From NCBI GenBank assembly GCA_951213105.1, contig OX578136.1, positions 156,929,178 to 156,993,177 on the forward strand: 64,000 nt of DNA, in the 5' to 3' direction. Below, piece by piece: positions 1-13,089 of the stretch. Position 1 is the first letter of the stretch. Each line of letters begins with the position of its first letter. A program made the translations under genes and the position numbers. The notes beneath the pieces were generated by a model. It was not told the DNA's origin. It saw only the letters and a program-made list of their open reading frames with translations, and ran no database searches. The stretch comes from Amaurobius ferox. Its lineage: Eukaryota; Arthropoda; Arachnida; Araneae; Amaurobiidae.

Positions 1-36
1 TTTTATTCAATGGAACTACTTCACATCCTCGTAACG

Positions 37-323
37 GGGCGCGGTAGCCCATTGGTTAGCGCGCTGGAGTTGCACTCGGTAGGCCCGGGTTCGATTCCAG
101 CCACTGCCAAAACTGCCGCCGTGTTCACGCGGAGTACGATCACGTTAAACATGTGGGTCCGTAAGTCCTTCCGAGAGGTTGGTGGTAGGGGAAGGAGGGT
201 ACGGTCCCTGTGGATGCCTCCCCCACTGGGTTCCGGTCTAAATTGGGTGGCACTTCCCGGCCGTCCAAACAGTTACCTTACACCTTTCTGGTAGGTCGGA
301 CGGTCTGGGTCTCAACAACAACA
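37..323 (+). mobile_element. tRNA-headed SINE, full length, CAA tail
   Basis: The head (about 37-108) has a tRNA-like A box (TAGCCCATTGGTTAGCGCGC) and B box (GGTTCGATTCC), as expected for an internal RNA polymerase III promoter. A ~200-bp body follows, ending in GGTCGGACGGTCTGGGTCTC and a (CAA)n tail. The 14-bp target duplication ACATCCTCGTAACG lies at 23-36 and 324-337. The body is shared with the copy at 17921-18210 and with the 5S-headed SINEs at 28519 and 42005. The ORF running through it is a by-product of the repeat, not a gene. Confidence 0.9.
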
Positions 324-337
324 ACATCCTCGTAACG

Positions 338-409
338 ATCTTCCCGGTCGTCCAAACTGTTACCTTACACCATTCTGGTAGTTCGGACGGTCTGGGTCTC
401 AACAACAAT
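338..409 (+). mobile_element. 5'-truncated SINE fragment (72 bp)
   Basis: It matches only the last ~70 bp of the SINE body plus CAA tail. It starts directly after the right target duplication of the full SINE and is itself followed by a third copy of the target (ATCCTCGTAA, 410-419). It is therefore a second insertion, or a duplication, at the same site. Confidence 0.8.
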
Positions 410-601
410 ATCCTCGTAAGAACCCGCTCGGCCTCCTCTGTCTTGACGCATCTGATTTATGATTTTATCTGACCTTTGGGTTCACATGCTGTAAAACCTG
501 GTGTCATTCAGACTGGAAGTATTGTTCGATGCTTCGGACACAATAAATATGCACATAAAACTGCTCACAAAAGTGTGAGATCTATTTCTGGTCTCACAAC
601 A

Positions 602-3600
602 AGTATGTCTAAAAATTCGAATATTAGCTTTATTATTCTTACCTTGTAAGGTCTAAATAACCTTCCAATTATTATTTCCCTCAGTTCCATTATAATTTGT
701 TATTTATGCTAACGATCCTAACCGGTTCAGTTATTTAGACGAATCATCGGCCTAATCAGCATTTTGTGCGTTTCTACTTTTATCGTAGGATAAGTTTAGG
801 GAAGAAGGTTTTTGAGGGAAGTTCTAAGTTTTTTCACGAGAGAGTCTGGTCGAGTCGTGATTCAAGAGTTGGCTTGGATTGAGTGGTGCATGTATGGCGT
901 GAGTTCGATCTGGTTGTGTGCTGATCGTGGTTTTAAGTCGTGAAAGAGGCCAATGGTAAGAATAATTGCCTTAGGATCATTTCCCTTTACGTGTGAGCAC
1001 CAGGCTTTAGTTAAGGGTAGCACAATGCATAAGGTGTAATTTAGTCTGAACGTGTACAATAAGATATATCTAAATCATCCATTGCTTAAAACAGCCAGAC
1101 GCTGCCCTTATGTGAAGTTCTAATGAAGATTAGTTTTATTTTATCCACTGCATACCTGTGTTATTTCCCTTGGACCGAAATGTCGAATTTTTCAAGTTGG
1201 AGTTAAATCATTACTGTCCTGTAACATATCAAAATAAAAAGTATCTGGCATATATAAAGTAATTTAGAGTATAGTAAGAAGATATAGGTTAAGAAATAAC
1301 TTTACAACCTTTACCTCTTAATACATATTGTATGTATAGATAAAAACATTTTATTAGAATGAAATACCCAAACTGATGCTGATTATAAGAATATTTTATA
1401 AGTGATTTTTGTACTTTTTGACCTATGCGTATTGAAGAATGAGACCCTGCGATTCTGAGTGTTCAGGTGTTTTTGAAACAATCCTATAATTTCTACAACT
1501 TATTTTCGCTGCATTTTGCATTGTGTTTACTTATTTATTACTTATGTGCAAAGTCGCATAATATATAAACGGTTATATAATATCTGAAGTTGTGAGACTA
1601 TTAAGCATCTATAATGGGTCACAACCACAAAAGCACTAATGGATATATCGAAAAGAAATTTTATACTCATATTTATGATACGGCATTGTAAAACTCGATT
1701 GCATTTTAACTATCTTACATGGTTTGATCAAACGTTCTCAAACTTAGAGAATTTTCTTTACGTAGATGTATATACATAGATCAACAAATTTTTTTAAAGA
1801 ATTGAATATGAAACAAATCCTCTTCCCTGATTTATCCCTTATATCTATCCCCTCTTCCCTTATATATAGTTTTTTCGTCGTTTTGAAAATGATGAAAGCA
1901 GCAGAAGAGATAAACTTTGCTACTTTTCTTTCAATAATCATAACTTTTAAGTTCATTTTTTTCGACTTACTACAACAAAAATGGGAGACACAAAAATATG
2001 TCTAAAAATTCATATATTACCTCTATTATTCTTACCTTTGTTCAGTACATAATGTTTCTTTTATTCTTAGACTATGATTCGAGTTGTTTTAGGACACTTT
2101 TTGCAATATCACTATAGAAAATGCATTATTTTCTATGTTCAAAAAATTGTATCAGCATTTAAGACATGATTCTTAAACTTTACACTGGGGCGGTAGTTCA
2201 AAACCTTTTAATGTCTGCGTACACTACATCGGATTAGTCTTTCTCAGAGCTCTTTAAATTAAAGAACTGATAACTACACTTAAATATTTCAGAAAATAAG
2301 CAAATAAATAATAATTTTGTTACGATATATCAAATGCGTAAAAATAAATTATATAATGCTATATCTAATAGGTAAAGATAATATTGAAAAAAAAATTCTC
2401 TTTAAATATTTTCAATAATACATACTAGTTTATTATTTTGAATGAAAATACTATTAATAAAATAAAAATTACAATATTCTTTAAAAAAGTATTCTGTCAT
2501 CCATTTTTCAGATAGTTTTTATGAATTTTCTTATTGAGTCGCAATATCAAAAATTTAACATGTCGAAAATTTTCTATTCTAATCATAAAAGTTACAAAGT
2601 AACATCTGTTTTCCTTCTAGATTTATAGTCATTTATTTTAAATATATAACATTTCTTTACTGCAGCATCATTCTCTGCGTTCAGCATATAACATTTATAT
2701 TTCTTTCATAAAAAATATATTTTACATCGAGAATTTTCAATATATTAAATGCAGCGTTCAAATCGAAAAACTTGAACCTCGATATTCAAAAGATTGGCCG
2801 CATCAACGCATCTTGAATTGCAACATTTTCAGCTGACATATCATCAAATCTCTGAAAAGCAGAGATTTAAGCACACCGAGACAAGGAGTAATGATAGCTT
2901 TTCAAACCACCATGCCGCAAGAAATGAATCAGAGGAAAGTTTAAGAATATCCGGATGAATGGAAGCCAGAAATAATGTCGTCTGTATCTTCGCCATTGCT
3001 AATAAATGAGTTCTTCGAATAAACACTCGAGGGTTTACAGTTTATTTGCAGCTCAAAGGAATGGTTTACTTTTATGAAGAATTTCCAGTTTTACAGCAAG
3101 ATCATTTGAAAGGTGCGAATTACTTTAGTTGCGTTTGATCTGGATGAAGCAAAGGATGAATTTTGTGTCTGAGCAATACATGTCAATGCAGCATATTTGT
3201 CATCGGATTACTTCTTGAAAAACAAATAATGACTCCATTGTATCCAATTTAATATATTTCTTTACTGATATAATATATATTCATAAGCAATGAATGTGTA
3301 TTATTTGAGTAAAGGAACATCTTGTATGAAAGTATTGTCTCAAGTATCTAGTATAAATTGATCTTGATCGTGGCTCAACTCGATTTTCTCATACCAAAAA
3401 TCATTTCAAGTAGCTAGTTCTTTTTTTTCTGGGGAAGGGAGGCGAACAGGGACTTTTGAAGGAAAAAATTTGAAAAATTTGTATTATAGGTTCAAACAGC
3501 CACATTTATAACATGTTACCCTTCGTCTTAAAGGATTGAAAAAACATTTCGATTGATAACTTATTCCCAAAAAAAGGGCTAATGACGTCACATACACAAA

Positions 3601-4009
3601 AATTGTATTGCTGCTATTTTTAATTAAAAGGATTTAAATTGTTAAGTTTCTTGATCATTAAGAAATAAATAACTCCTATTATGCTAAATTTTATCCTATG
3701 CTGCCATGTTATGGATATAAAAATTTTCGAACACATTTAAGAATTTTTGCTTAAATTTCGAAATATTTTATCCAGTTCTATATTTTTTAATCACAAAGCC
3801 GGGTATAAAAAAGTGCTTTTTTATGAAAATTGCAAATGATTTTTATAACTAAAGTTGCCACGTAAGCAGAAATAATTTCACCTACTCAACAAATGCATTC
3901 AACATTCCAGTGCTAAATGAATGCAGCAAATTTACTAATTTCTAGAGGTTAAAGTTTATGTAAATTATCAGATGCTAAGATAAACAGTGGTGTTATATAG
4001 TAATTGAAA
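602..4009. other. AT-rich non-coding DNA, no recognisable feature
   Basis: No ORF here resembles a known protein and none is long. A ~45-bp segment starting with the motif TATGTCTAAAAATTC at about 602 recurs at about 1998, suggesting an old dispersed or duplicated piece. The rest shows only AT-rich runs. Confidence 0.5.
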
Positions 4010-5415
4010 TAAATTATTGATTATTGAAATAACTTTATATCCATGTTAAAAATCAAAGATTCCATGTTAAAGATTATTGCGTACATTACTTATCATAACC
4101 TTGTGCAAAAAACTTCTGCGAATAAATATAAATTGGAAATATTTACCTCTTTTACGTTTTATTTACTCACCACTATTTACAGCTTTAAGGTCCTGTTGCT
4201 TGTCCCTCAAAACCATATTCCTAGAGCTACGGATGCTTCAGTTGCTAATCTAATTTATTAATTGAAATGAATTATTGAAATAACTTAAAATCCATGTTAA
4301 AATTTGAAGAGTATTGCTTACTTATTTATCGTAACCTTTTGTAAGAAACTTTTATGAGTTAATAAAAAATGGAAATATTTACCTCTTTTACGTTTTATTT
4401 ACTCACCACTATGTACAGCTTTGAGGTGCTCTTGGTTGTCCCTCGAAACCATTTTCTTCCAGCTAGGGATGCTTCAGTTGCTAATCTAATTTATTGAAAT
4501 GAATTATTAAAATAACTTTAAATCCATGTTAAAATTTGAAGAATATTGCTTACTTACTTATCGTAACCTTTTGCAAAGAATTTACGAATTAATATAAAAT
4601 GGAAATATGTACCTTGTTTACGTTTTATTTACTCACCACTATTTACAGCTTTGAGTGCTCTTGGTTGTCCATCGAAATCATTTTCTTCCAGCTAGGGATG
4701 CTTCAGTTGCTAATCTAATTTATTGAAATGAATTATTAAAATAACTTTAAATCCATGTTAAAATTTGAAGAATATTGCTTACTTACTTATCGTAACCTTT
4801 TGCAAAGAATTTACGAATTAATATAAAATGGAAATATGTACCTCATTTACGTTTTATTTACTCACCACTATTTACAGCTTTGAGGTGCTATTGGTTGTCC
4901 CTCAAAACCATTTTCTTCCAGCTAGGGATGCTTTAGTTGCTAATCTAATTTATTAATTGAAATGAATTATTGAAATAACTTTAAATGCATGTTAAAATAA
5001 AATTTGAACAATATTGCTTACTTACTTATCGTAACCTTTTGCAAGGAACGTTTACGAATTAATATAAAATGAAAATATGTACCTCGTTTACGTTTTATTT
5101 ACTCACCACTATTTACAGCTTTGAGGTTCTCTTGGTTGTCCATCGAAATCATAATTTATTCCAGCTAGGGATGCTTCAGTTGCTAATCTAATTTAATGAA
5201 ATGAATTATTAAAATAACTTTAAATCCATGTTAAAATTTGAAGAATATTGCTTGCTTACTTAACGTAACAACTTTTACGAATTAATATAAAATGGAAATA
5301 TGTACCTCTTTTACGTTTTATTTACTCACCACTATTTACAGCTTTGAGGTGCTCTTGGTTATCCCTCGAAAACATTTTTTCCCGGTACGGATACTTCAGT
5401 TGCTAATCTGTTCCA
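4010..5415. repeat. Tandem repeat, ~225-245-bp unit, about six copies
   Basis: The same block recurs, marked by TTGCTAATCTAATTTATT near 4250, 4485, 4710, 4940, 5185 and (diverged) 5400. Each unit also carries TTTACGTTTTATTTACTCAC and CAGCTTTGAGG. Units differ by small indels and substitutions; the middle ones are most alike, as expected of an array growing by unequal exchange. No coding potential is seen. Confidence 0.9.
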
Positions 5416-5927
5416 CCTGAAAAACGGCTTACAACAGACTTAGAGGGCAATTTAAGTAATCTTATATAAATAAAATACTCAACAGCGCAACTGTAACATC
5501 TCCAGAACAATACCACAAGAAAGTATACGGGGTTTCCATAGATAGAGAACTCAAACTAATAAAGCGAATTAGGTAAAAATGTACTTAAAGCAAATACAAC
5601 TTTTGAAGGTGAAAATGCATAATGTGTTTTCGATTATGTTAAAGTCTCAGGACATATCGTTGAGTCATCTGATAAATATAATGATAGAAAGTATAAACAA
5701 ATTATTTGCATTTCTAGGTATATTTTATATGCATTAGCCTTGTAGTTGCACCAAGTATGAAGTTACATGCACACTATATATTACTAGTCTCTTTAATGTG
5801 TTTGGTAAAAAAATTGGTACAATCTATGTAGCTTATCCAATAAAGATTTGAAAAAAAAACTTTGAATAAACCACCATAGATGTTATTTAACGTAATTCGA
5901 TCCGTAAACATTTGATAACTTATGGTT

Positions 5928-6425
5928 GTCTTAGTTTGAGATCTCTATCTAAGCAAGCATTTTTTACGGTGCTTCTGAACCACTTGGATATCGCAAATAT
6001 CTTAAAGGGTAGTAATGCTGGAAGCTGCAAAAAGGGTAGAGAGGATGTATCCATTAAGAGTTGTAGATTAACTTAGTAATAGAAATCACTTCCAGTTTCC
6101 ATTTGTACCACCCTGAGCTTATTCATTGCAAATTCAGCAAGATATTCGAAATAATTGTAGAAACTAGTCTGACTGTCTTAGTTTAAGATCTCTATCTAAC
6201 AAAGCATTTTTACATCGGTACTTCTCGACCACTAGGATAATACAAATATCTTATAGGAAGTAACTCTGGATTTACACTTGGGAGCAGCAGAAGGAGTACG
6301 GAGAAAATATCCACTAAGAGTTGTAGATTAACTTTGTAATAGAAATAATTTCCAATTTCCATTTGTTCCACCCAGTACCTATTCAGTGCAAATTCAACAA
6401 AAACTTCAAAACAATTTTAAAAACC
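5928..6425. repeat. Tandem duplication, ~245-bp unit, two copies
   Basis: The block starting TGTCTTAGTTTGAGATCTCT at about 5935 is repeated from about 6173. Both copies carry AAGAGTTGTAGATTAACTT and TTTCCATTTGT in the same order. They are clearly diverged, so the duplication is not recent. Flanking DNA (5416-5927, 6426-6931) shows nothing recognisable. Confidence 0.75.
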
Positions 6426-6931
6426 AGTCCGATTTGTGAAGTAAACACTGGTTGAAATAAAGTTATTTCACTTTTAAAGTGCACCTTTACTCTCTAATGT
6501 CAATCAATCTGGAAACGTAAACAACAGAATTGTAATGCAAAGCATATTCAAATCTTTACAATGAAAATACATATATTTTAAACTGTATTGTGTACACAAA
6601 ACGTAGAGAAAAATAATTTAAAGTTCAAAATATCTTACACGGCTTCTGCCATGGCTAGAAAACGCCAATAAACTTTTCCATGGAATCGTGTTCTTGCTTC
6701 CACTGCAACCAATTGATAACTACGAAACTTACTTTCCAGCCAAAAACAATTTATTGATCTATAAATTGGTATCTTTTGAGTACTATGAAAAGTTTCTTAA
6801 ATTAGTTACCACAGATGTTTGTAAAAGTTTAAGCACATAAATAAATTTCTTATTGCTACTGCGGCAATGGATGTGAATGCACACAGGATTGATGGCACTG
6901 TCATATCACATCCACGGGAATCTTACTTTTT

Positions 6932-7691
6932 CTTTGGCGAGATTTTTTGTTAATTTGGCAATAATTAAAAATGTCGCCAAGTTGGCGACATTCCGCCCAA
7001 TTCGTCGCCAAAATTTCGCAAAGCTTTATGGACGGAGAAATAAGTTATTCTTACAGCAGATTGGCTCTCAAATTCAAAAGTATTACTCAAAGTATTTTTT
7101 TTCGTGAAAGGAATGAGCCAGATCCACGAGAATGATGTCACTCAATTTATTGCATGTTATTACATATGAAAAGTCAACATGTTTCTCAATAAGAAATATA
7201 TTTTTTTTTATTTTAGATAACTTTTTGATAATTTTTTTTAAACATCTGCAATATCTCGAGAACGGTTCATGTTAGCGTTCTAAAATTTATGTCAATCGTT
7301 TTCTAATGAAAAATTACATAAGAAATGTCTATTTGCGTAACTTTATTACCGGTTTTGATTTTTTGACGATTTTTTCAAAATTTCACTCGCAAATTTAGGG
7401 GGGTTCCGAACATTCGATTGTGTATAAAAACAATAGGCTTCCAGTGTTTACAATCGTTCATCAGTTATCGTCTCCACAGATTCACTGACACACACACATA
7501 CATACTTTCACACATACACACATACTTTCACACTCACACACATACTTTCACACACACACACAGACATCACTTCAAAAATGTTTGATTCGTGATTATGGAT
7601 GCTTGAAACGTGCTCTCCCGTCGAAAACTCGAATTCGAATTTTCGACCCCGTCACAATACTTTCCTTATACATTATGTATATAAGGAAAGT
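6932..7691 (-). repeat. ACTTTCC-family repeat, truncated copy
   Basis: Read on the minus strand it begins with the paired motif ACTTTCCTTATATACATAAT...TAAGGAAAGT, then the conserved GACGGGGTCGAAAATTCGAA, a (TG)n tract, GTCTGTGGAGACGATAACTG, and the GGCGAC-rich core. It stops at about 6932, in the core, and lacks the usual terminal CCCACATCAGATTTTTT. It is a short high-copy element with no ORF of its own. Confidence 0.85.
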
Positions 7692-8715
7692 AATAACGAT
7701 GGAATATCTATCTTTGTAAAATCTTCGAAAAAGTGAAATGAGGTTGTATTTTTCATAACTCAATCTAAATCTTTATAATTATCTGTTTGATCTTAAGTCG
7801 CTTTTGTTATATATCATTTTGTGTTAGAATTTTTAAATGAATTTACTTTTTTACTTGTAATACGAAAGCTTGTGATATACAGTGATTGTAAAATATATGA
7901 AAGGCCGCAAGGATAATAGAAGTATATACATTGCATTTTTATATTAAAGGAAAAAGTATATTTCTCTTCATTATCCCATATTATTTCAAATGATACTCTA
8001 TCTTGCACTTGTATGATAAAAAAACGTATTGATAAAGTTAAAAGAAAAATATTAATAAAAGATATTAAAATATTAATATCAGTAAAAATAAAATTACACA
8101 TGACATGCGCATTAACATCTGTTTGAAAGGGATGCAGTCTAAAGATCGCGGAAATTAGAAAATATTTATTTACTTGCAAATTTTATCCCAGAACTGAATT
8201 ACATTTGAATCAAAATTGTATCAATCTATACGAAAGCAAGGCACAGAATGATGTTTCGATATCATAAAGAATCTTTAAGTGGATTATATTATTAACAAGA
8301 TTACATATATTCACTGCGCAGCAGCTTGCACATAAAAGGATAGCTAAGATACACTGACTCCTATTAAATAATAGCTACACAGAACCGACTATATAATTTG
8401 TATGAAAAAGAGATACTTTCAAAAAGCATACAATTTCTTTTCATTTCATTTCTGTGGAATTTATGGCACAGGTTAATTGGATTGGACAAGTCATCGGATA
8501 ACATGCAGTAACATGTTAGCTAAAGTATTTACTTCATTGCTGCGCTAAATTTTCTTGATCCGAATTCAGTTTATTTTTTCGCAGCTATTAACTAGCAATG
8601 TAAATGAATTCAAGAATTAAGTTGTCAGAAAATCTTTGATGCTATATTTAAATTTTCAGCAATCCATGAGATTCTCTATGACAAACTTTGCATCAAATTC
8701 TTATTAGTCTCACCT
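7692..8715. other. AT-rich non-coding DNA
   Basis: The open frame at 7814-8179 (minus) is low-complexity, rich in Ile, Phe, Ser and Asn, and matches no family I recognise; I treat it as chance. Nothing else stands out. Confidence 0.5.
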
Positions 8716-8727
8716 AGTGCCCGGCCT

Positions 8728-8965
8728 GCCGGTGCGGTGGTCGAGCGGTCAGGAGCATGCGCTTCCGTTTAATCGCTCGATTGCCGGATTGTGGGTTCGA
8801 TTCCTGCCAGCGGGCATGGATGGTGTCGAGGTTTAGTCAGTCTTCTACCCTTGGGGAGCCTCAATAAAGTGAAGCTGCATATTACCCTTCGCCATGGGAC
8901 CAGGGGTTTGTAGACGTGATGTAAGGCTTTCCTTCACCACGGAGATTAGAAACAACAACAACAAC
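8728..8965 (+). mobile_element. tRNA-headed SINE of a second family, CAA tail
   Basis: The head has an A box (TGGTCGAGCGGTCAGGAGC) and B box (GGGTTCGATTCC), resembling a class II (Leu/Ser-like) tRNA. The body differs from the SINE at 37-323, but the tail is also (CAA)n. The 12-bp target duplication AGTGCCCGGCCT at 8716-8727 and 8966-8977 fixes both ends. The shared CAA tail suggests that both families use the same kind of partner LINE; that is inference. Confidence 0.92.
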
Positions 8966-8977
8966 AGTGCCCGGCCT

Positions 8978-10125
8978 TTTTAGCTGGGGCACTACGCGAG
9001 ACTTTCGGTTTGGGCAAGTCTTCATCTAGTTCGAAACCCAGATTATCCACTCCACACACGTCTTCTCAGAAAATTATTTCCTTTTATATCTAGGAACAAA
9101 ATATGCACACATTAAACGGTGTTTTATGAGTCACTAAATTTTTATACCCAAATCAATTTTTATTCAATATTCTTCCAATCTTCCATATCAGAAAAGGGGA
9201 AGAATTATCGCCAAGAGCGGATGTTGGTGGATATAATATAGCTTTAATTTCGTTTAAATATCAACCCTAAGAAGGTAAGAGGACCATTTTTATATATGGG
9301 TTTGTAAAAAGGGCTATTTTCCTAGAAGATTTGAAATATACATTTCATGAAAAACTTTTAACCCCGAAGTCCTTCATTTTATTAGTTACTGTGAAACTAG
9401 TAAGCACTATTTTCAGATTTTGACATTTGCTGGCAAACAAAAGGCCTAGACAAGTACGCCATTTTCGACAATCTTGGTCCTGAAAATTATGGCCCCAATA
9501 AATGCCATCCAAATTCCAAGTGTAACTTGGGGCATAAACAATGCTTAGGGCTAGGACTTACAACGAATTGCATTCAATCCATAGCTACCAATCAAACCAC
9601 GTTACAACATCACGGTAAAGAATAGCCAATGGAAGCAAGAGGGAGTGTCCTTACCCGAGGCCAAAAGATCCTGCTTCTAAAAAGAAGATATCAACGTACA
9701 GAGGCAGTTCAGGCATGGCTGTAGCCTGTAGCAGAGAGATGGAGCAAAAATGATATCCTGATAATATCAACGCGAGGGAAGTCAGAATAGAACCAGAGGG
9801 AAACGAGATGAGCAATGGCAGAAGTGTAGTGTCAGTGTGTTGTGCAAAGAATTGCGATGTGTGAAATGTTTAAAAGTGTGCAGTGTCATTCCATAAGGTC
9901 CGGAAAGTGGAGACTATCAAACCAGAGCCGAAAATATCAAGGTATGTGCTATTCTTATTAATAGTAGGTCGAGTGTGGATCTCTTTGAATAATTTAAGTA
10001 CCATACGGTCTGACACGAGTGTTTCTCCTCCTTGAGTAAATATTGTAGTAAGCTTTTATGTAATTTTATTATGCTCATAATTTGTGTTAATAAATGTTAA
10101 TTTCTAAAGTTAAAAATGTTTATAA
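8978..10125. other. Non-coding DNA, slightly GC-richer, unclassified
   Basis: No supported ORF. The stretch 9640-9950 is less AT-rich than its surroundings and ends in AAG|GTATGTGC, which resembles a splice donor. A similar AAG|GTATGTGCT sits near 58600 inside a repeat, so I do not call an exon. The segment ends with AATAAATG near 10090. Confidence 0.4.
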
Positions 10126-10249
10126 ATTTCCTTATATATATAATGTATAAGGAAAGTATTATGACGGGGTCGAAAATTTGAATTCGACTTTTCGACGGGA
10201 GAGCACGTTGCAAGCATCCCTGATCACGAATCAAACATTTTTGAAGTGA

Positions 10250-10285
<36 letters not shown>

Positions 10286-11058
10286 AGTGAGTCTGTGGAG
10301 ACGATAACTGACGAACGAATGGACCCATTCGAACCAAATTTGGTACAAAAATCACAATCCGTAAACACTGGAAGCCTATTGTTTTTATACGCAATCGAAT
10401 GCTCAGAACCCCCCTAAATTTTCGAATGAAATTTTGAAAAAATCGTCAAAAAATCAAAACCACTAATAAAGTTACGCAAATAGACATTTCTTATGTAATT
10501 TTTCAGGAGAAAACGACTGACATAAATTTTAGAACGCTAACGTGAACCGTTCTCGAGATATTGCACATTTATCAAAAAAATTATCAAAAAGTCATATAAT
10601 ATAGAAAAAAAATATTTCCAATTGAAAAACATGTTCACTTTTCATATGTAATATCATGCGATAAATTGGGTGACACCATTGTCGTGGATCTAGCTCGTTC
10701 CATTCACGAAAGAGATACTTTGAGTCATACTTTTGTATTTGAACGCCAATAGTCAGTTATCTGCTATAATAATAACTTATTTCTTCGTCCATAACGCTTG
10801 GCGAGATATTGGCGACGAAATTGGCGGAATGTCGCCATCTTTACGACTTTTTGAAATGTTGCCAAATTAACGAAAATCTCGCCAAATGTATAAAAATGAC
10901 GCTAAATCAATGAAAATGATGACTAATTGTCGAAAATTCAATATCTTGAATAGAATATTAGTATCTACTATAAGAAAAACCTATTTTTTTTTACTGTAAA
11001 AGTACGTTCATAACATTATATAAGGAAAGTGATGTGTTGGCCACATCAGATTTTTTTT
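10126..11058 (+). repeat. ACTTTCC-family repeat, near full length
   Basis: Left end TTCCTTATATA...TATAAGGAAAGT, then the GACGGGGTCGAAAATT block, a (TG)n tract at about 10250-10284, GTGGAGACGATAACTGACGA, the GGCGAC core, and the right end TATAAGGAAAGT...CACATCAGATTTTTTTT. Near-identical in order to the copies at 40631, 59521 and 60716. The short ORF over the TG tract is not a gene. Confidence 0.9.
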
Positions 11059-13089
11059 ATTTAGTAATGCATTGATTTACAGATTATGGTATGTAGGCTC
11101 GTACTAAGAAATAATAGTGAGTTATTATTGCGGCCAATATTTAGCAATTACAATTATAAAGAAAGTCAATGCTTAGCTTAAAGTATATAAACTCTTCATT
11201 CACATTTTAGTGCGTGACTACTCTAATAAATCTTTTAAAAACCGCAGTTACCTAAAGCGGTGACTATGAGTAAAATGTAATGGAGTTAGGATATAATGGA
11301 AGGAACAAACGCTAAAACAGTATAAGGTTAATATCAATATGTGCAGTACTTATTAGTGTGCAACACATATTGGTATGCAGTATTTATTAGTTGCACGTAC
11401 TAGTAAAATCCTTGTGTGTTCTATCCGTTAACATTATCTGAGATGCGAATCTACCCTTCGATCCCTATTTTTTGGATTTATTTAATTTGCTGGCGGGTAG
11501 AAGAATAATTAGACAAGAAAGATCAGTCATGCTTAAAGCATTGATTATGAAACACTTTCCAACTTCAATGCAATTTTATTTAAACATCTCTAAAATGCAA
11601 TACATTCCTAAGTAATATTTTGAAACTTATCACAATACTGCATTAATTTATTATATTTGAAAACTTAAACCTTCATCGAAAAAAATGAACTTCATTCAAA
11701 TGGCGGCCTTGAAATATAAATTGCCTGGTTTAAACTTCTCTAAAATGCGATACATTCCTCGGTAATATTTTTAAAATCATCATAATACTACGATAATTTA
11801 TAATATTTGAAAACTTCATCGAAAACAACTGATATTCATTCAGATGACGTCATAGAAAAATAACACGCCTGGTTCTCTCTATAAAAGCAGCTTTTCATTC
11901 ATAACATTTTCCAAATCATTTCATTCATCACAGTACTAAAATAATTTATTTTATTTAAAAATTTAAGACCATGGAGCTACAAGTAATTAAACTCTAAGCT
12001 TAAAACTTCATCGAAAAAAATAATCCTTCTCTGTGTAAAACCAATGAATATTTTATTCATATCAGCTATGCAGACTCCATGGGCTAAATACTTTTGCGTT
12101 AAAAGAATACAGCAATTTTTATACAACTCATCCTACATACTTTGCTATTTACATTTTACATAAGTGAAAAATAGACTTCGTTGTAGAAATAATCATATTT
12201 GGATGAGCATTTAATCTCAAATATATTGTCATAGCGTTGTTTCAGTATGTAGATGCACAGAATTTAAGCAAAAATAAAGCGGTTTTATGACAAATACAAC
12301 ACTTAATATGAATTAAAAGGCACTTTAAAAATCACGATTTTGAGACAAGAATAATGCCGTATTATATTTTGAAGTGGGTCATGTGAACTTTTCATATCAT
12401 GGTCACGTGACCGCTTCATATTAGAGGTGTAATTATTATTTTAATTTTTATTTAAAAAACTACTGAATATATTTTGCTGAAATTTTTTTTATATATTTTA
12501 TTGAATAATTTGAATATTTCCTAAAATTTTCAAAGCAATTTGTGAATTTAAAATCCGCTTAAAAATGTTTGAAAAATTAGGTCCCTTAGGGTTTAATGTA
12601 TTTCATTTCTTTAACCCGGGTTCTAACCAAAACTAATTGGGTGATATTATTCATTTATATTCCCATAGGTCCTACGGACCGTCTGAAAAACATACCAAAA
12701 TTTCATTTTGATTAAGTCATTTTTAAGGTAGTTATCGTGTTAACGGACGGACAGACAGGCAGACAGACACACTTTTCAACTTTGTTGTAAAGTGTTAAAA
12801 AGAGAAGTTATTGCAATATCAATTTGGTAAAATTTTATACACAAAAGGGCAATTTTATACACACATTTCATAGGAAGAACCTACTGACATTGAAGTGTGT
12901 CTCTGTATTTACCCAAAATAAATAAATGTTTGACGCAGTTATCGAAACAGCACAGCCGAACAAATACAATTACAAACATTGATACATGTATGAGAATGAC
13001 ATATTAAGACAATTTCTGATGCATATTATCCGACCTAACAAAAATCTTTGATAACGAAGTATTTTAAGGTAAGTTATAAAGCAAAGGAT
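11059..13089. other. Non-coding DNA with a diverged duplication and GACA microsatellite
   Basis: A ~165-bp segment marked by TCTCTAAAATGC...TACATTCCT occurs at about 11585 and again at about 11735; both include ATATTTGAAAACTT and CTTCATCGAAAA. A perfect palindrome GGTCACGTGACC lies near 12401-12412. A short GACA-type microsatellite follows at 12750-12772. No ORF is supported. Confidence 0.55.

Larger units (their letters stand above)
1..601 (+). repeat. LTR-like dispersed repeat, 3' part, interrupted by SINEs
   Basis: The bases at 1-22 and 420-601 align with the ends of related copies at 20690-21626, 28100-29445 and 58024-58870 (minus). All end in a short hairpin, TGTGAGA...TCTCACA, with an AATAAA about 50 bp upstream, which would suit the 3' end of an LTR; no coding region is attached. 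SINE material at 23-419 interrupts it at a point that reads uninterrupted in the copy near 29245-29265. The element class is inferred only; it could also be a non-autonomous element of another kind. The left part lies outside the window. Confidence 0.55.

Noticed and set aside
37..108. True tRNA gene
   Set aside because: A and B boxes are present, but no proper acceptor stem can be paired and it continues into a SINE body with a CAA tail. The same holds for 8728 and 18140-18210.
7814..8179. 121-codon minus ORF
   Set aside because: Low-complexity AT-rich composition and no recognisable motif.
12401..12412. Perfect 12-bp palindrome GGTCACGTGACC as a regulatory site
   Set aside because: An E-box-like word can occur by chance, and no gene is nearby.
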